A stretch of 7,820 bases of DNA from Candidatus Latescibacterota bacterium (GTDB lineage Bacteria > Latescibacterota > 4484-107). Shown in pieces: positions 1-5,347 of the stretch; the stretch's first letter is position 1; each line of letters begins with the position of its first letter. Where the stretch lies: assembly GCA_030613045.1 (NCBI GenBank), contig JAUWMS010000096.1, positions 1 through 7,820 on the forward strand. The letters are read 5' to 3'. The notes under the pieces were generated by a model. The model had not been told where the DNA came from and made no database searches. It saw only the letters and a program-made list of their open reading frames with translations. A program made the translations under genes and the position numbers.

Positions 1-459
1 GCCTATTTCCAGAAAGAGGGGAAAGTGTTGCTCAGAGTAGGCCCCAGGGCGGTTCAGTGGACGGGCGATCCGGAGAAGGGCGACGTTCTGCGCAAAAACG
101 AGTTGATCGGGGACACGATTGAACTTACGCTGAAGGATGACGTGCCTGTCGAAGTGGCGGTATTCGGTGAGGCCCGGGCCACCACCACGACTTTGGATGC
201 TTCGGGCGCGGAAACGCCGGATACGAGCTTCCTGAAGGGCCGCACCATTACGATGAAACTGAAAGCGGAAAAACTGGAGGAGATGGCCGTGTCCGGAAAC
301 GCGATCAGCCGGTATCGCACGTCCGAGGGCGAAAACCGGGAACCCGCTGAAAACGACGCCACCGGCGACCGCATCGTGCTTTTTTTCGACGGGGGAACCA
401 TCGCGCGCGTGCTCATCGAGGGAGGCGTTCTGGGCACGTACTATTTTGCGTCCGAGTAG
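1..459 (+). CDS. OstA/LptA-like LPS-transport protein, C-terminal part (5' end outside window)
   Basis: Frame 1 is open from base 1 to the TAG at 457-459, giving 152 residues. The first in-window start (GTG at 25) has no convincing ribosome site and the frame runs to the left edge, so this is most likely the end of a longer gene. The protein has the look of an OstA/LptA beta-jellyroll repeat: short alternating hydrophobic strands with the recurring pattern of a 'GD.I.L' strand, a 'V.V.G.A' strand and a charged loop. Examples are GDTIELTL, VAVFGEARA, MAVSGNAISRY and GDRIVLFFDGG. LptA-type proteins bridge LPS across the periplasm to the outer membrane. The gene immediately upstream of lptB is normally lptA, which supports the call. 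It could instead be the tail of a multi-repeat OstA-like protein or an LptC/LptA fusion. No signal peptide can be judged because the N-terminus is missing. Confidence 0.6.
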   Translation, partial: AYFQKEGKVLLRVGPRAVQWTGDPEKGDVLRKNELIGDTIELTLKDDVPVEVAVFGEARATTTTLDASGAETPDTSFLKGRTITMKLKAEKLEEMAVSGNAISRYRTSEGENREPAENDATGDRIVLFFDGGTIARVLIEGGVLGTYYFASE

Positions 460-467
460 GCTGTTTT

Positions 468-503
468 ACCGCAGAGAGAAGTCAGGTTAAGGTTGAGGTT
501 GAG
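468..503 (+). repeat. Half element: CCGCAGAGA end plus AGGTTG hexamer repeat
   Basis: ACCGCAGAGA at 468-477 matches the left end of the larger inverted-repeat elements at 3434 and 4589. After a 6-base gap, 484-503 reads AGGTTA, AGGTTG, AGGTTG, AG. The same hexamer run occurs inside the element at 4589-4718 (4623-4642). No inverted partner arm is present before lptB, so this looks like a decayed or truncated copy. Confidence 0.6.
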
Positions 504-552
504 AAAGGCAACGTTTTGCCGTACCATGAACTCGGTGAGGGAAGCTGCCGAA

Positions 553-572
553 CCGTGACGTTCACGTCACGG
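553..572. promoter_or_regulatory. 20-base palindrome upstream of lptB, possible operator
   Basis: CCGTGACGT, then TC, then ACGTCACGG: two perfect 9-base arms around a 2-base centre. It ends 26 bases before the lptB ATG, just upstream of the purine-rich ribosome-binding stretch (577-590). A 2-base centre is too tight for an unstrained RNA hairpin at full length, so a DNA site for a dimeric regulator is the more natural reading. Nothing in the window identifies the binding protein. It is the only perfect palindrome of this kind seen in the window. Confidence 0.4.
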
Positions 573-598
573 CGGGAAGGGAGGCGAAGGGACACCAA

Positions 599-1369
599 AT
601 GGACAAAGATCAAAGAATCGCCGCCGAACCAATTTTGGACGATGGGTCCACGCTGAGGGCCGATCAACTCGTGAAGAGCTACGGCCGGCGCAGAGTGGTG
701 GACAAAATCTCCGTCACCGTGAAGCAGGGGGAAGTGGTGGGTCTTTTGGGCCCGAACGGCGCGGGGAAGACGACCACCTTCTATATGATCGTCGGGATGA
801 TCCAACCCGATGCCGGGCGCATTTTTCTGGATCAGGACGACATCGCCCGCCTGCCGATGTACAAACGCGCCCGAAAAGGCATCGGGTACCTCTCTCAGGA
901 ACCTTCCATCTTTCGAAAGCTCACCGTCGGGCAGAATATCATGGCCATTTTAGAGACGCTGGATCTTAGCCGGAAGGAACGCCGAAGCCGTCTTGCGGAG
1001 CTTTTGGAGGAATTGGACATCGCCTCTCTGGCCCACAGCCGGGCGGACACGCTCTCCGGAGGCGAGCGCCGCCGCGTGGAGATCACCCGCGCCTTGGTCA
1101 CGCAGCCCCGATTTATGCTCCTCGACGAGCCGTTCTCCGGCATAGACCCCATCGCGGTGGAGGACATTCAGCACATCATCTCCCGCCTCACGAAACGGGG
1201 ACTTGGGATTCTGATCACGGATCACAACGTCCGGGAGACGCTTTCGATCACCGATCATGCCTACATTATGTGCGAAGGCCATATTCTGACCCAGGGCACG
1301 GCGGAATTTTTGGCCAATGATCCGGAGGCCCGCCGCATCTATCTCGGTGAGAAATTCCGGTTGAATTGA
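599..1369 (+). CDS. lptB: LPS export ABC transporter ATP-binding protein LptB
   Basis: A 256-residue ABC ATPase with every nucleotide-binding motif intact: Walker A GPNGAGKT at 51-58, Q-loop Q100, signature LSGGE at 152-156, Walker B FMLLDE at 172-177 and H-loop H209. The stretch after Walker [15 protein letters not shown], and the ITDHNVRE segment are hallmarks of LptB rather than of amino-acid importers such as LivG/LivF. LptB is the cytoplasmic ATPase that, with LptF and LptG, extracts LPS from the inner membrane and pushes it into the periplasmic Lpt bridge. E. coli LptB is about 241 residues; the extra length here is a roughly 20-residue charged N-terminal extension. The ATG is preceded by GAAGG (586-590) with 8 bases spacing. 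It follows an OstA/LptA-like gene and precedes rpoN, the classical lptA-lptB-rpoN order. The TGA stop lies inside the first half-hairpin of a downstream repeat array. Confidence 0.96.
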   Translation: MDKDQRIAAEPILDDGSTLRADQLVKSYGRRRVVDKISVTVKQGEVVGLLGPNGAGKTTTFYMIVGMIQPDAGRIFLDQDDIARLPMYKRARKGIGYLSQEPSIFRKLTVGQNIMAILETLDLSRKERRSRLAELLEELDIASLAHSRADTLSGGERRRVEITRALVTQPRFMLLDEPFSGIDPIAVEDIQHIISRLTKRGLGILITDHNVRETLSITDHAYIMCEGHILTQGTAEFLANDPEARRIYLGEKFRLN

Positions 1370-1464
1370 CAAGTCCATTGGTTTCTAATGGACAGGTCAA
1401 TTTGTTTTGAATGGACAGGTCAATTTGTTTTGAATTGACAGGTCAGTTGGTTCTCAATTGACAG
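1364..1464 (+). repeat. 23-base tandem array of hairpin units at the lptB 3' end
   Basis: Four contiguous 23-base units begin at 1373, 1396, 1419 and 1442, preceded by a half unit AATTGACAA at 1364-1372 that includes the lptB stop codon. Each unit is a 7-base arm (GTCMRTT), a 7-base loop, a 7-base complementary arm (AATKGAC) and an AG spacer. Unit 1 pairs GTCCATT with AATGGAC. Unit 3 pairs GTCAATT with AATTGAC. Unit 4 pairs GTCAGTT with AATTGAC using one G-T wobble. Only unit 2 has a mismatch (A against G). Because arms repeat, neighbouring units can also pair in longer nested forms, for example 1364-1370 with 1396-1402 around the unit 1 hairpin. No U-tract follows, so a classical terminator is not supported. 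Confidence 0.8.
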
Positions 1465-1492
1465 GGAAAGGCGTTCGCCACGAAAAAAAAGC

Positions 1493-1521
1493 TTGTCAAA
1501 AGCGTTTTCATTGCGTATTTT
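1493..1521 (+). promoter_or_regulatory. Possible sigma-70 promoter in the lptB-rpoN gap
   Basis: TTGTCA at 1493-1498 and TATTTT at 1516-1521 are separated by 17 bases, the preferred spacing. They match the consensus boxes at 5 of 6 and 4 of 6 positions. An A8 run at 1483-1490 sits where an UP element would be. A transcript from about 1528 would read 480 bases of repeat-rich leader before rpoN, or form a separate small RNA. This is prediction from motif alone. Confidence 0.3.
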
Positions 1522-1557
1522 TAATGCCTTGTCCTCTGATTTCTCACCGCAGAACAC

Positions 1558-1739
1558 ACAGCGCGGCGAAGTTGCAGACAAAGCCCAAAAGCAATGGGAC
1601 ACGGAACCCACGGATTTACACGGATCAACCAAAATGAGTATTAGGTGTAAATCCGAACAACCATTACCATCCTCCCTCTGCAAAAACTTTCTCACGAAAA
1701 CAAGATTTCGCAGGCTTGTAGACAGCGCGGCGAAGTTGC
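1558..1739 (+). repeat. 18-base direct repeat pair (1558-1575 and 1722-1739)
   Basis: ACAGCGCGGCGAAGTTGC occurs exactly twice, 164 bases apart start to start. It flanks the CACGGA/inverted-repeat cluster at 1600-1655. Such flanking copies could be the remains of a duplicated or inserted segment, but no target-site logic or terminal inverted repeats link them. Confidence 0.6.
1600..1655. repeat. CACGGA repeats overlapping an 11-base inverted repeat
   Basis: CACGGA occurs at 1600, 1609 and 1619 with 9- and 10-base spacing. CGGATTTACAC at 1611-1621 is perfectly complementary to GTGTAAATCCG at 1645-1655, enclosing 23 bases. It resembles the loose class of ATCCGTGT-type intergenic repeats seen in many environmental genomes (recalled, not searched). 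Role unknown. Confidence 0.6.
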
Positions 1740-1863
1740 GACCAAAGAATCAGGCGCAAAGGCACAAAGAAAATCGAAGCGGATTTCGCAGACGCCATAC
1801 AGGAAAAGCTTACCCCCAAAAAGATCCTGCGGATTAGTAATACAGAACTATTTTCGATGTTTG

Positions 1864-1889
1864 CGTTCCCACGCAGGAGCGTGGGAACG
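1864..1889. repeat. REP-like hairpin, GTTCCCACGC type
   Basis: CGTTCCCACGC (1864-1874), loop AGGA, and GCGTGGGAACG (1879-1889) form a perfect 11-base stem with a 4-base loop. Palindromes of this GTTCCCACGC type recur between genes in many bacteria. There is no T-run after it, so termination is not indicated. Confidence 0.75.
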
Positions 1890-1907
1890 AGATGAAACTA
1901 CTTGGTC

Positions 1908-1956
1908 GGCGAAAGGATTCGCCTCCTACGGGTTTGTTTGTGTAGGAGGTCAATCC
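1908..1956. repeat. REP-like element with two mutually exclusive hairpins
   Basis: GGCGAA (1908-1913), AGGA, TTCGCC (1918-1923) forms a 6-base stem with a 4-base loop. Alternatively CCTCCTAC (1922-1929) pairs with GTAGGAGG (1942-1949), extended by GGATT (1915-1919) with AATCC (1952-1956) across a 2x2 internal loop. The two folds share 1915-1923 and cannot coexist. On the reverse strand it reads GTAGGAGGCGAATCC, reminiscent of the REP sequences of pseudomonads. It ends 52 bases before the rpoN start. Confidence 0.65.
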
Positions 1957-2008
1957 CTTGCCCGATTGCTGACCTCTCATAATAACATTTCGGAACTTAC
2001 TTAAAGCT

Positions 2009-3421
2009 ATGCAACTTACTCAAACCATGAGCCTCCAGCAAAAGCTGGCTCCGCAACTCATCCAGTCTTTGCAGCTTCTGCAATTGCCCACGCTGGAATT
2101 GGAGCAGCTCATCCGGCAGGAACTGGAGATGAATCCCATGCTCGAATTGGAGGAGCACGAGGAAACCCTTCAGGAGGAGGAAGCGCGGGACGAAGACGAA
2201 AGCGCAGACGAGGAGGAGGAGTTGTCCTCCGAGTTCGATGAGGCGGATTGGACGGAATACCTCGAAGACGGCTTCAATATGGCAGGCGATTCTTTCCGGG
2301 AATTTGAAAGAAAGGATGAGCAACAGGAGCGGCGAAGAGAGATCAAGGACACCGAGACCCTCATGGATCGTCTTTTTTTTCAGTTGCACATGGGCGTCTC
2401 CACGCCGGAGGAACGCCGGATCGGCGAGTTTATCCTGGGCAATCTCGACGGAAACGGCTATCTCGCTTCCCCGCTGAAGGAAGTGGCCGAAAATTTGAAC
2501 GTCTCCGTGAAAGACGTGGAACGGGTGCTTAAGATCATACAAGGCTTCGATCCTCCCGGTATTGCGGCGCGCGATCTCAGGGAATGCCTTATGATCCAAT
2601 TGACGGAAAAAGGGCTGAAGCATTCGCTGGCGATGAAGATCGTCCGCGATCATTTCGAGGACTGGACGAAGTGGCGTCATCGTGAATTGTGTCGAAATTT
2701 GAAGATCTCCGAAGACGCATTCCGGGACGCGCTCGAAGTGATCTCCAGTCTGAACCCCAAGCCCGGCGCCGAACTTTTTGCCGAAGCCCCTCGAACGATC
2801 ATCCCCGATATTACGATAGAGAAGGTGGATGAAGACTACGTGGTTCTCATGAACGACCGGTTCACCCCCTCCCTGCGCATAAGCCCTACGTATTATACCC
2901 TCCTCAAGGACCCGAAACATACTGCCTCGGACGCAAAGACCTTTATCCTCGAACGGCTCGATCGGGCGCGCTGGCTCATCAATTCCATCGAGCAGCGGCG
3001 TTCCACCATACTCAAGGTGGTCAACGCCATCGTCAAAAACCAGCGCGATTTCTTAGAACACGGGATTCCCTTTCTCAAGCCAATGGTGCTTCAGGACGTC
3101 GCCGACGAGATCGAAATGCACGCTTCCACCGTCAGCCGCGTTACGAACGGAAAGTATGTCCAGACGCCCCAGGGAGTCTTCGAGCTGAAGTTTTTTTTCG
3201 ACAACAAAGTGGTTTCTATGGAAGGGGAGGACCTTTCGGTCAAGAGCGTGCGGGACAGGATTCGCCAACTGATCGAAAACGAAGAACCCAAAAAACCCTT
3301 CAGCGACCAAAAAATTGTGGACCTCCTCAACGAAGAGGGCGTTGACCTGGCTCGGCGGACCGTGGCCAAATATCGGGACAATATGCGGATCCCGTCGGCG
3401 CGCTTTCGAAAACAACTCTGA
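2009..3421 (+). CDS. rpoN: RNA polymerase sigma-54 factor RpoN
   Basis: A 470-residue protein, close to the usual 477 of E. coli RpoN. Region I (about 1-48) is the glutamine- and leucine-rich activator-responsive segment, with SLQQKLAPQLIQSLQLLQL. Region II (about 48-85) is a strongly acidic linker. Region III carries the core-binding part (about 100-300) and a helix-turn-helix near 360-380 (VLQDVADEIEMHASTVSRV) that contacts the -12 promoter element. The RpoN box ARRTVAKYR lies at 448-456 and reads the -24 element. All family landmarks are intact, so the factor should be functional. Sigma-54 needs an AAA+ activator to melt promoters; none is encoded here. The ATG at 2009 gives the expected N-terminus, but no clear Shine-Dalgarno precedes it, so the start rests on homology. 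It follows lptB as in proteobacteria, but the usual hpf and ptsN genes do not follow. Confidence 0.97.
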   Translation: MQLTQTMSLQQKLAPQLIQSLQLLQLPTLELEQLIRQELEMNPMLELEEHEETLQEEEARDEDESADEEEELSSEFDEADWTEYLEDGFNMAGDSFREFERKDEQQERRREIKDTETLMDRLFFQLHMGVSTPEERRIGEFILGNLDGNGYLASPLKEVAENLNVSVKDVERVLKIIQGFDPPGIAARDLRECLMIQLTEKGLKHSLAMKIVRDHFEDWTKWRHRELCRNLKISEDAFRDALEVISSLNPKPGAELFAEAPRTIIPDITIEKVDEDYVVLMNDRFTPSLRISPTYYTLLKDPKHTASDAKTFILERLDRARWLINSIEQRRSTILKVVNAIVKNQRDFLEHGIPFLKPMVLQDVADEIEMHASTVSRVTNGKYVQTPQGVFELKFFFDNKVVSMEGEDLSVKSVRDRIRQLIENEEPKKPFSDQKIVDLLNEEGVDLARRTVAKYRDNMRIPSARFRKQL

Positions 3422-3590
3422 AAAAAAAAGACGCACCGCAGAGACGCAAAGCACGCAAAGAAAGGCAATGAACAGTGAACAATACCCCATCCACCCACCC
3501 CAATTCAGGCAAGGAGTGGCGGGGTATTCCTCATTGAAGTCCTTTGCGTTCTTTGCGTCTCTGCGGTGAGATTTCCCTTTTTTAGTTTTT
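3421..3590. terminator. Possible two-way terminator: inverted repeat between A9 and T6
   Basis: The inverted-repeat element is preceded by A9 (3421-3429, the first A being the last base of the rpoN stop) and followed by T6 (3578-3583) and T5 (3586-3590). An intrinsic terminator needs a stem directly before a U-run. Here the stem is long, the loop is about 80 bases and the T-run starts 9 bases after the stem, so the case is weak in both directions. Confidence 0.25.
3434..3568. repeat. 135-base inverted-repeat element with nonamer-built arms
   Basis: Arms 3434-3460 and 3542-3568 are complementary at 26 of 27 positions. An inner pair, AATACCCC (3481-3488) and GGGGTATT (3521-3528), continues the fold. 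The left arm is made of 9-base units: CACCGCAGA, GACGCAAAG, CACGCAAAG. The right end continues as GGTGAGATTTC, also seen at the right end of the element at 4589-4718. It fills most of the rpoN to HD-gene gap and encodes nothing. It is MITE-like in shape, but no target-site duplication could be recognised. Confidence 0.8.
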
Positions 3591-3599
3591 GGTGATTTT

Positions 3600-4580
3600 A
3601 TGGCAAAAAAGACCGTTCGTGATCTGGAGCCGGGCCAGTCGTTTACCTCTTTTTTCGCGGTTCGAAAAAAGGAGGTGAAGGAATACGATGGCAAGCCCTA
3701 CCTGCTGCTTGAATTGGGGGATCGAACCGGGCGGATCGAGGCGGTGATCTGGGAGCGTTTCTCCGAGATCACGAAGGGGGTTGCGAAGCGGAACGTGGTG
3801 AAGGTGCAGGGAACGGTGATCACCTATCGGGAACGGCCGCAGATCAGCATCAAAAAGCTCCGGCGGGCGGAGCCTTCGGAGTACGACGCGAGTAATTTTC
3901 TGCCCGAGTCGGAGCGGAACCGGAAGACGATGTACCGATGTCTGTTGGAGAAATCCCGGGGGATAAAAAACGCGCATCTCAGAACACTTCTTCTGCGCTG
4001 TTTCGAGGATGAGGAGATCTCCGAAAAACTACTGGAGGCTCCGGGCGGAAAGCTCTGGCATCATGCGTATCTCGGCGGATTGCTGGAGCACACCCTGGGT
4101 GTGACCGCACTCTGCGAGCGGGCGGCGGAGCTGTATGCGTTGGCGGATCGGGATCTGTTGGTCGCCGGGGCGCTGCTGCACGACATCGGAAAAACCGTCG
4201 AATACGAGTGGTCCACCTTCTTCGACTATTCGGACGAGGGCCGGTTGCAGGGCCACATCGTTTTGGGAGAGCATATCGTCCGGCGCAAGATGGAGACCAT
4301 CGAGGGCTTTCCGGAGGAGTTGTGGAAGCAATTGAGCCATATACTCCTGAGCCATCAGGGGCGGCGGGAGTTCGGGTCGCCGGTGGTTCCGATGATGCTG
4401 GAGGCGATCATTTTATATTATGCGGACGAGTTGGATTCTAAAACCGGGGCGTTTAGCCGCGTGATCAAAAAGGAGGGAGCGGAAGGAAATAAGTGGAGCA
4501 GTTGGGTGCATCTGATCGAACGATTTATCTATCTTGGGCCGGGTGCGGATGCGCATACGGGGGAGCGTACATCGGAGTAA
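3600..4580 (+). CDS. OB-fold plus HD-domain protein, YhaM-type 3'-5' exoribonuclease
   Basis: 326 residues, close to the 314 of Bacillus YhaM. An N-terminal OB-fold (about 14-88) has strands YLLLELGDRTGRIEAVIW and VVKVQGTVITY, typical of nucleic-acid binding. The HD phosphohydrolase domain (about 150-285) shows H154/H155, EHT at 163-165, the HD pair at 194-195 in LLHDIGK, H219 in GHIVLGE, H247/H252 and D276 in YYADELDSK. Spacing and the EFGSPV motif after the metal site are characteristic of this family. YhaM degrades single-stranded RNA or DNA 3' to 5' with a divalent metal, in the cytoplasm. One difference is SHQG at 251-254, where YhaM-type proteins often have SHHG, so one candidate metal ligand may be replaced. 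GGTGA at 3591-3595 is a short, close ribosome site. Substrate is inferred from family only; a cyclic-nucleotide or other phosphodiesterase role is possible. Confidence 0.85.
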   Translation: MAKKTVRDLEPGQSFTSFFAVRKKEVKEYDGKPYLLLELGDRTGRIEAVIWERFSEITKGVAKRNVVKVQGTVITYRERPQISIKKLRRAEPSEYDASNFLPESERNRKTMYRCLLEKSRGIKNAHLRTLLLRCFEDEEISEKLLEAPGGKLWHHAYLGGLLEHTLGVTALCERAAELYALADRDLLVAGALLHDIGKTVEYEWSTFFDYSDEGRLQGHIVLGEHIVRRKMETIEGFPEELWKQLSHILLSHQGRREFGSPVVPMMLEAIILYYADELDSKTGAFSRVIKKEGAEGNKWSSWVHLIERFIYLGPGADAHTGERTSE

Positions 4581-4588
4581 TAAAACTG

Positions 4589-4718
4589 CACCGCAGAGAC
4601 GCAGAGGACGCAGAGAAAAGGCAGGTTGAGGTCAAGGTTGAGCGCAAGGTTATTAGCGGGGTTGGATGGTCTCAACCTCAACCTCAAAGTCTTTCTCGCT
4701 CTCTGTATCTCCGCGGTG
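4589..4718. repeat. 130-base inverted-repeat element with nonamer and hexamer arms
   Basis: The left end CACCGCAGA, GACGCAGAG, GACGCAGAG (4589-4615) differs from the left arm of the 3434 element at only a few positions. The right end (CCGCGGTG at 4711-4718, continuing GAGATTTC) is an imperfect complement. Inside, 4626-4642 (TTGAGGT-CA-AGGTTGAG) pairs with 4671-4687 (CTCAACCTCAACCTCAA) at 15 of 17 positions; both are AGGTTG hexamer runs. The outer arms are more diverged than those at 3434. The element ends 28 bases before the smg start codon. Confidence 0.75.
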
Positions 4719-4746
4719 AGATTTCTGCTTCACAGGGAGAGCAACC

Positions 4747-5229
4747 ATGCAGGAACGGGTATTGGAGGTTTTGGTCTATCTGATCGGTGAGTTCAATCAG
4801 CAGCAGGGCAGTCTTAATAATATAAACGCGTTGTCGCAAGGCTTGGTGGGACTGGGATATACGGAGAACGAGATCAATACGGCCTTCTCGTGGCTTGCCG
4901 AACGCCTGCGTGCGCAATCCATAGTGATGTCGTCGGACGAGAAGGTGGACGAGGTGGTTTACGGTCATCGCATGCTCCACGACGTCGAGCGGCTGATCCT
5001 GACCCCCAAGGCTTACGGGTATCTTATCCAATTGAAGGAGTTGGGGTTGATTGATACGTTCCAGATGGAGGCGATCATCGAGCGGGCCATGCTGATGGGG
5101 AGCAAAAATGTGACGGAAGAAGACATCAAAGCGCTTGCCTCCTCCGTGCTTTTCGAGAGCGAGGGCATGGCGCCGGCCACAGGCGGATACACGATGTTTG
5201 GTCCAGAGGGGGAACATTCGATCAATTAG
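4747..5229 (+). CDS. smg: Smg/DUF494 family protein
   Basis: 160 residues, matching E. coli Smg (157). It has the family pattern: an N-terminal helix VLEVLVYLIGEF, a short helical repeat with SQGLVGLGYTENEINTAFSWL, then LTPKAYGYLIQLKELGLIDTFQMEAIIERAM and a C-terminal LASSVLFE. It contains no catalytic motif, signal peptide or membrane segment, and is predicted to be a small, mostly helical cytosolic protein. The molecular function of DUF494 is not established. Its gene often lies beside dprA and topA in proteobacteria; here topA follows at once and dprA is absent from the window. GGGAGA at 4735-4740, six bases before the ATG, is a good ribosome site and fixes the start. The C-terminal 20 residues (glycine-rich) are more variable than the core. 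Confidence 0.88.
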   Translation: MQERVLEVLVYLIGEFNQQQGSLNNINALSQGLVGLGYTENEINTAFSWLAERLRAQSIVMSSDEKVDEVVYGHRMLHDVERLILTPKAYGYLIQLKELGLIDTFQMEAIIERAMLMGSKNVTEEDIKALASSVLFESEGMAPATGGYTMFGPEGEHSIN

Positions 5230-5237
5230 GGAAGATA

Positions 5238-5329
5238 GTCATCAGGCATTCGTCATTAGTCATCAGTGCCCCACCACCGCGTCACCCGGAGGGGCGGGGC
5301 CCAATGCCCAATAACTGATGCCCAATGAC
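5238..5329. repeat. Heptamer-built inverted repeat between smg and topA
   Basis: The left arm is four tandem 7-base units, GTCATCA, GGCATTC, GTCATTA, GTCATCA (5238-5265). The right arm is four inverted units, CAATGCC, CAATAAC, TGATGCC, CAATGAC (5302-5329). The best register pairs 5252-5267 with 5314-5329 at 14 of 16 positions; the heptad period allows other registers. The central 36 bases are GC-rich and include GCCCC (5269-5273) and GGGGC pairing options. The right arm ends 15 bases before the topA start codon. Confidence 0.75.
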
Positions 5330-5334
5330 CAAAT

Positions 5335-5347
5335 GGGAGAGACTATG
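5335..5347 (+). promoter_or_regulatory. Ribosome-binding site deciding the topA start
   Basis: GGGAG at 5335-5339 lies 5 bases before ATG 5345. Two earlier in-frame ATGs (5318, 5333) would add 9 or 4 residues. The first lies inside the right arm of the heptamer inverted repeat and lacks a ribosome site. Starting at 5345 gives MGKSLVIVESPAKAKTI, the standard TopA N-terminus. Confidence 0.8.

Larger units (their letters stand above)
1370..2008. other. 639-base gap without a convincing gene, rich in repeats
   Basis: No reading frame here shows recognisable protein sequence. A 114-codon frame from 1493 starts at TTG inside a promoter-like motif and crosses several repeats, so it is judged spurious. 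The gap holds the 23-base hairpin array, a promoter-like site at 1493-1521, a CACCGCAGA fragment at 1545-1553, an 18-base direct repeat (1558 and 1722), a CACGGA/inverted-repeat cluster (1600-1655), a CAAAG-type fragment near 1750-1770 and two REP-like hairpins (1864-1956). It looks like an accumulation zone for small repeats between lptB and rpoN. Confidence 0.6.

Noticed and set aside
484..503. Telomere-like or origin repeat (AGGTTA/AGGTTG)
   Set aside because: Only about three hexamers, nested within a repeat element that recurs at 4623-4642; nothing indicates a chromosome end or origin.
1361..1464. CRISPR array
   Set aside because: The 23-base units are contiguous with no unique spacers between them, and no cas gene is nearby.
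1493..1837. A 114-codon + frame in the lptB-rpoN gap
   Set aside because: TTG start within a promoter-like motif, no ribosome site, and it reads through several repeats with basic, low-complexity sequence.
1864..1889. Intrinsic terminator for lptB
   Set aside because: The hairpin is strong but is followed by GAGATGAAAC rather than a T-run, and lies about 500 bases from lptB.
1958..1983. Promoter directly before rpoN (TTGCCC ... CATAAT)
   Set aside because: The spacing is only 14 bases and the -35 match is weak.
1997..2920. A 307-codon open frame on the - strand opposite rpoN
   Set aside because: It is antisense to intact RpoN; its composition mirrors RpoN codons and no family features are visible.
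3053..3694. A 213-codon - strand frame across the rpoN end and the following gap
   Set aside because: It spans the inverted-repeat element and the antisense of two real genes; the translation has no family pattern.
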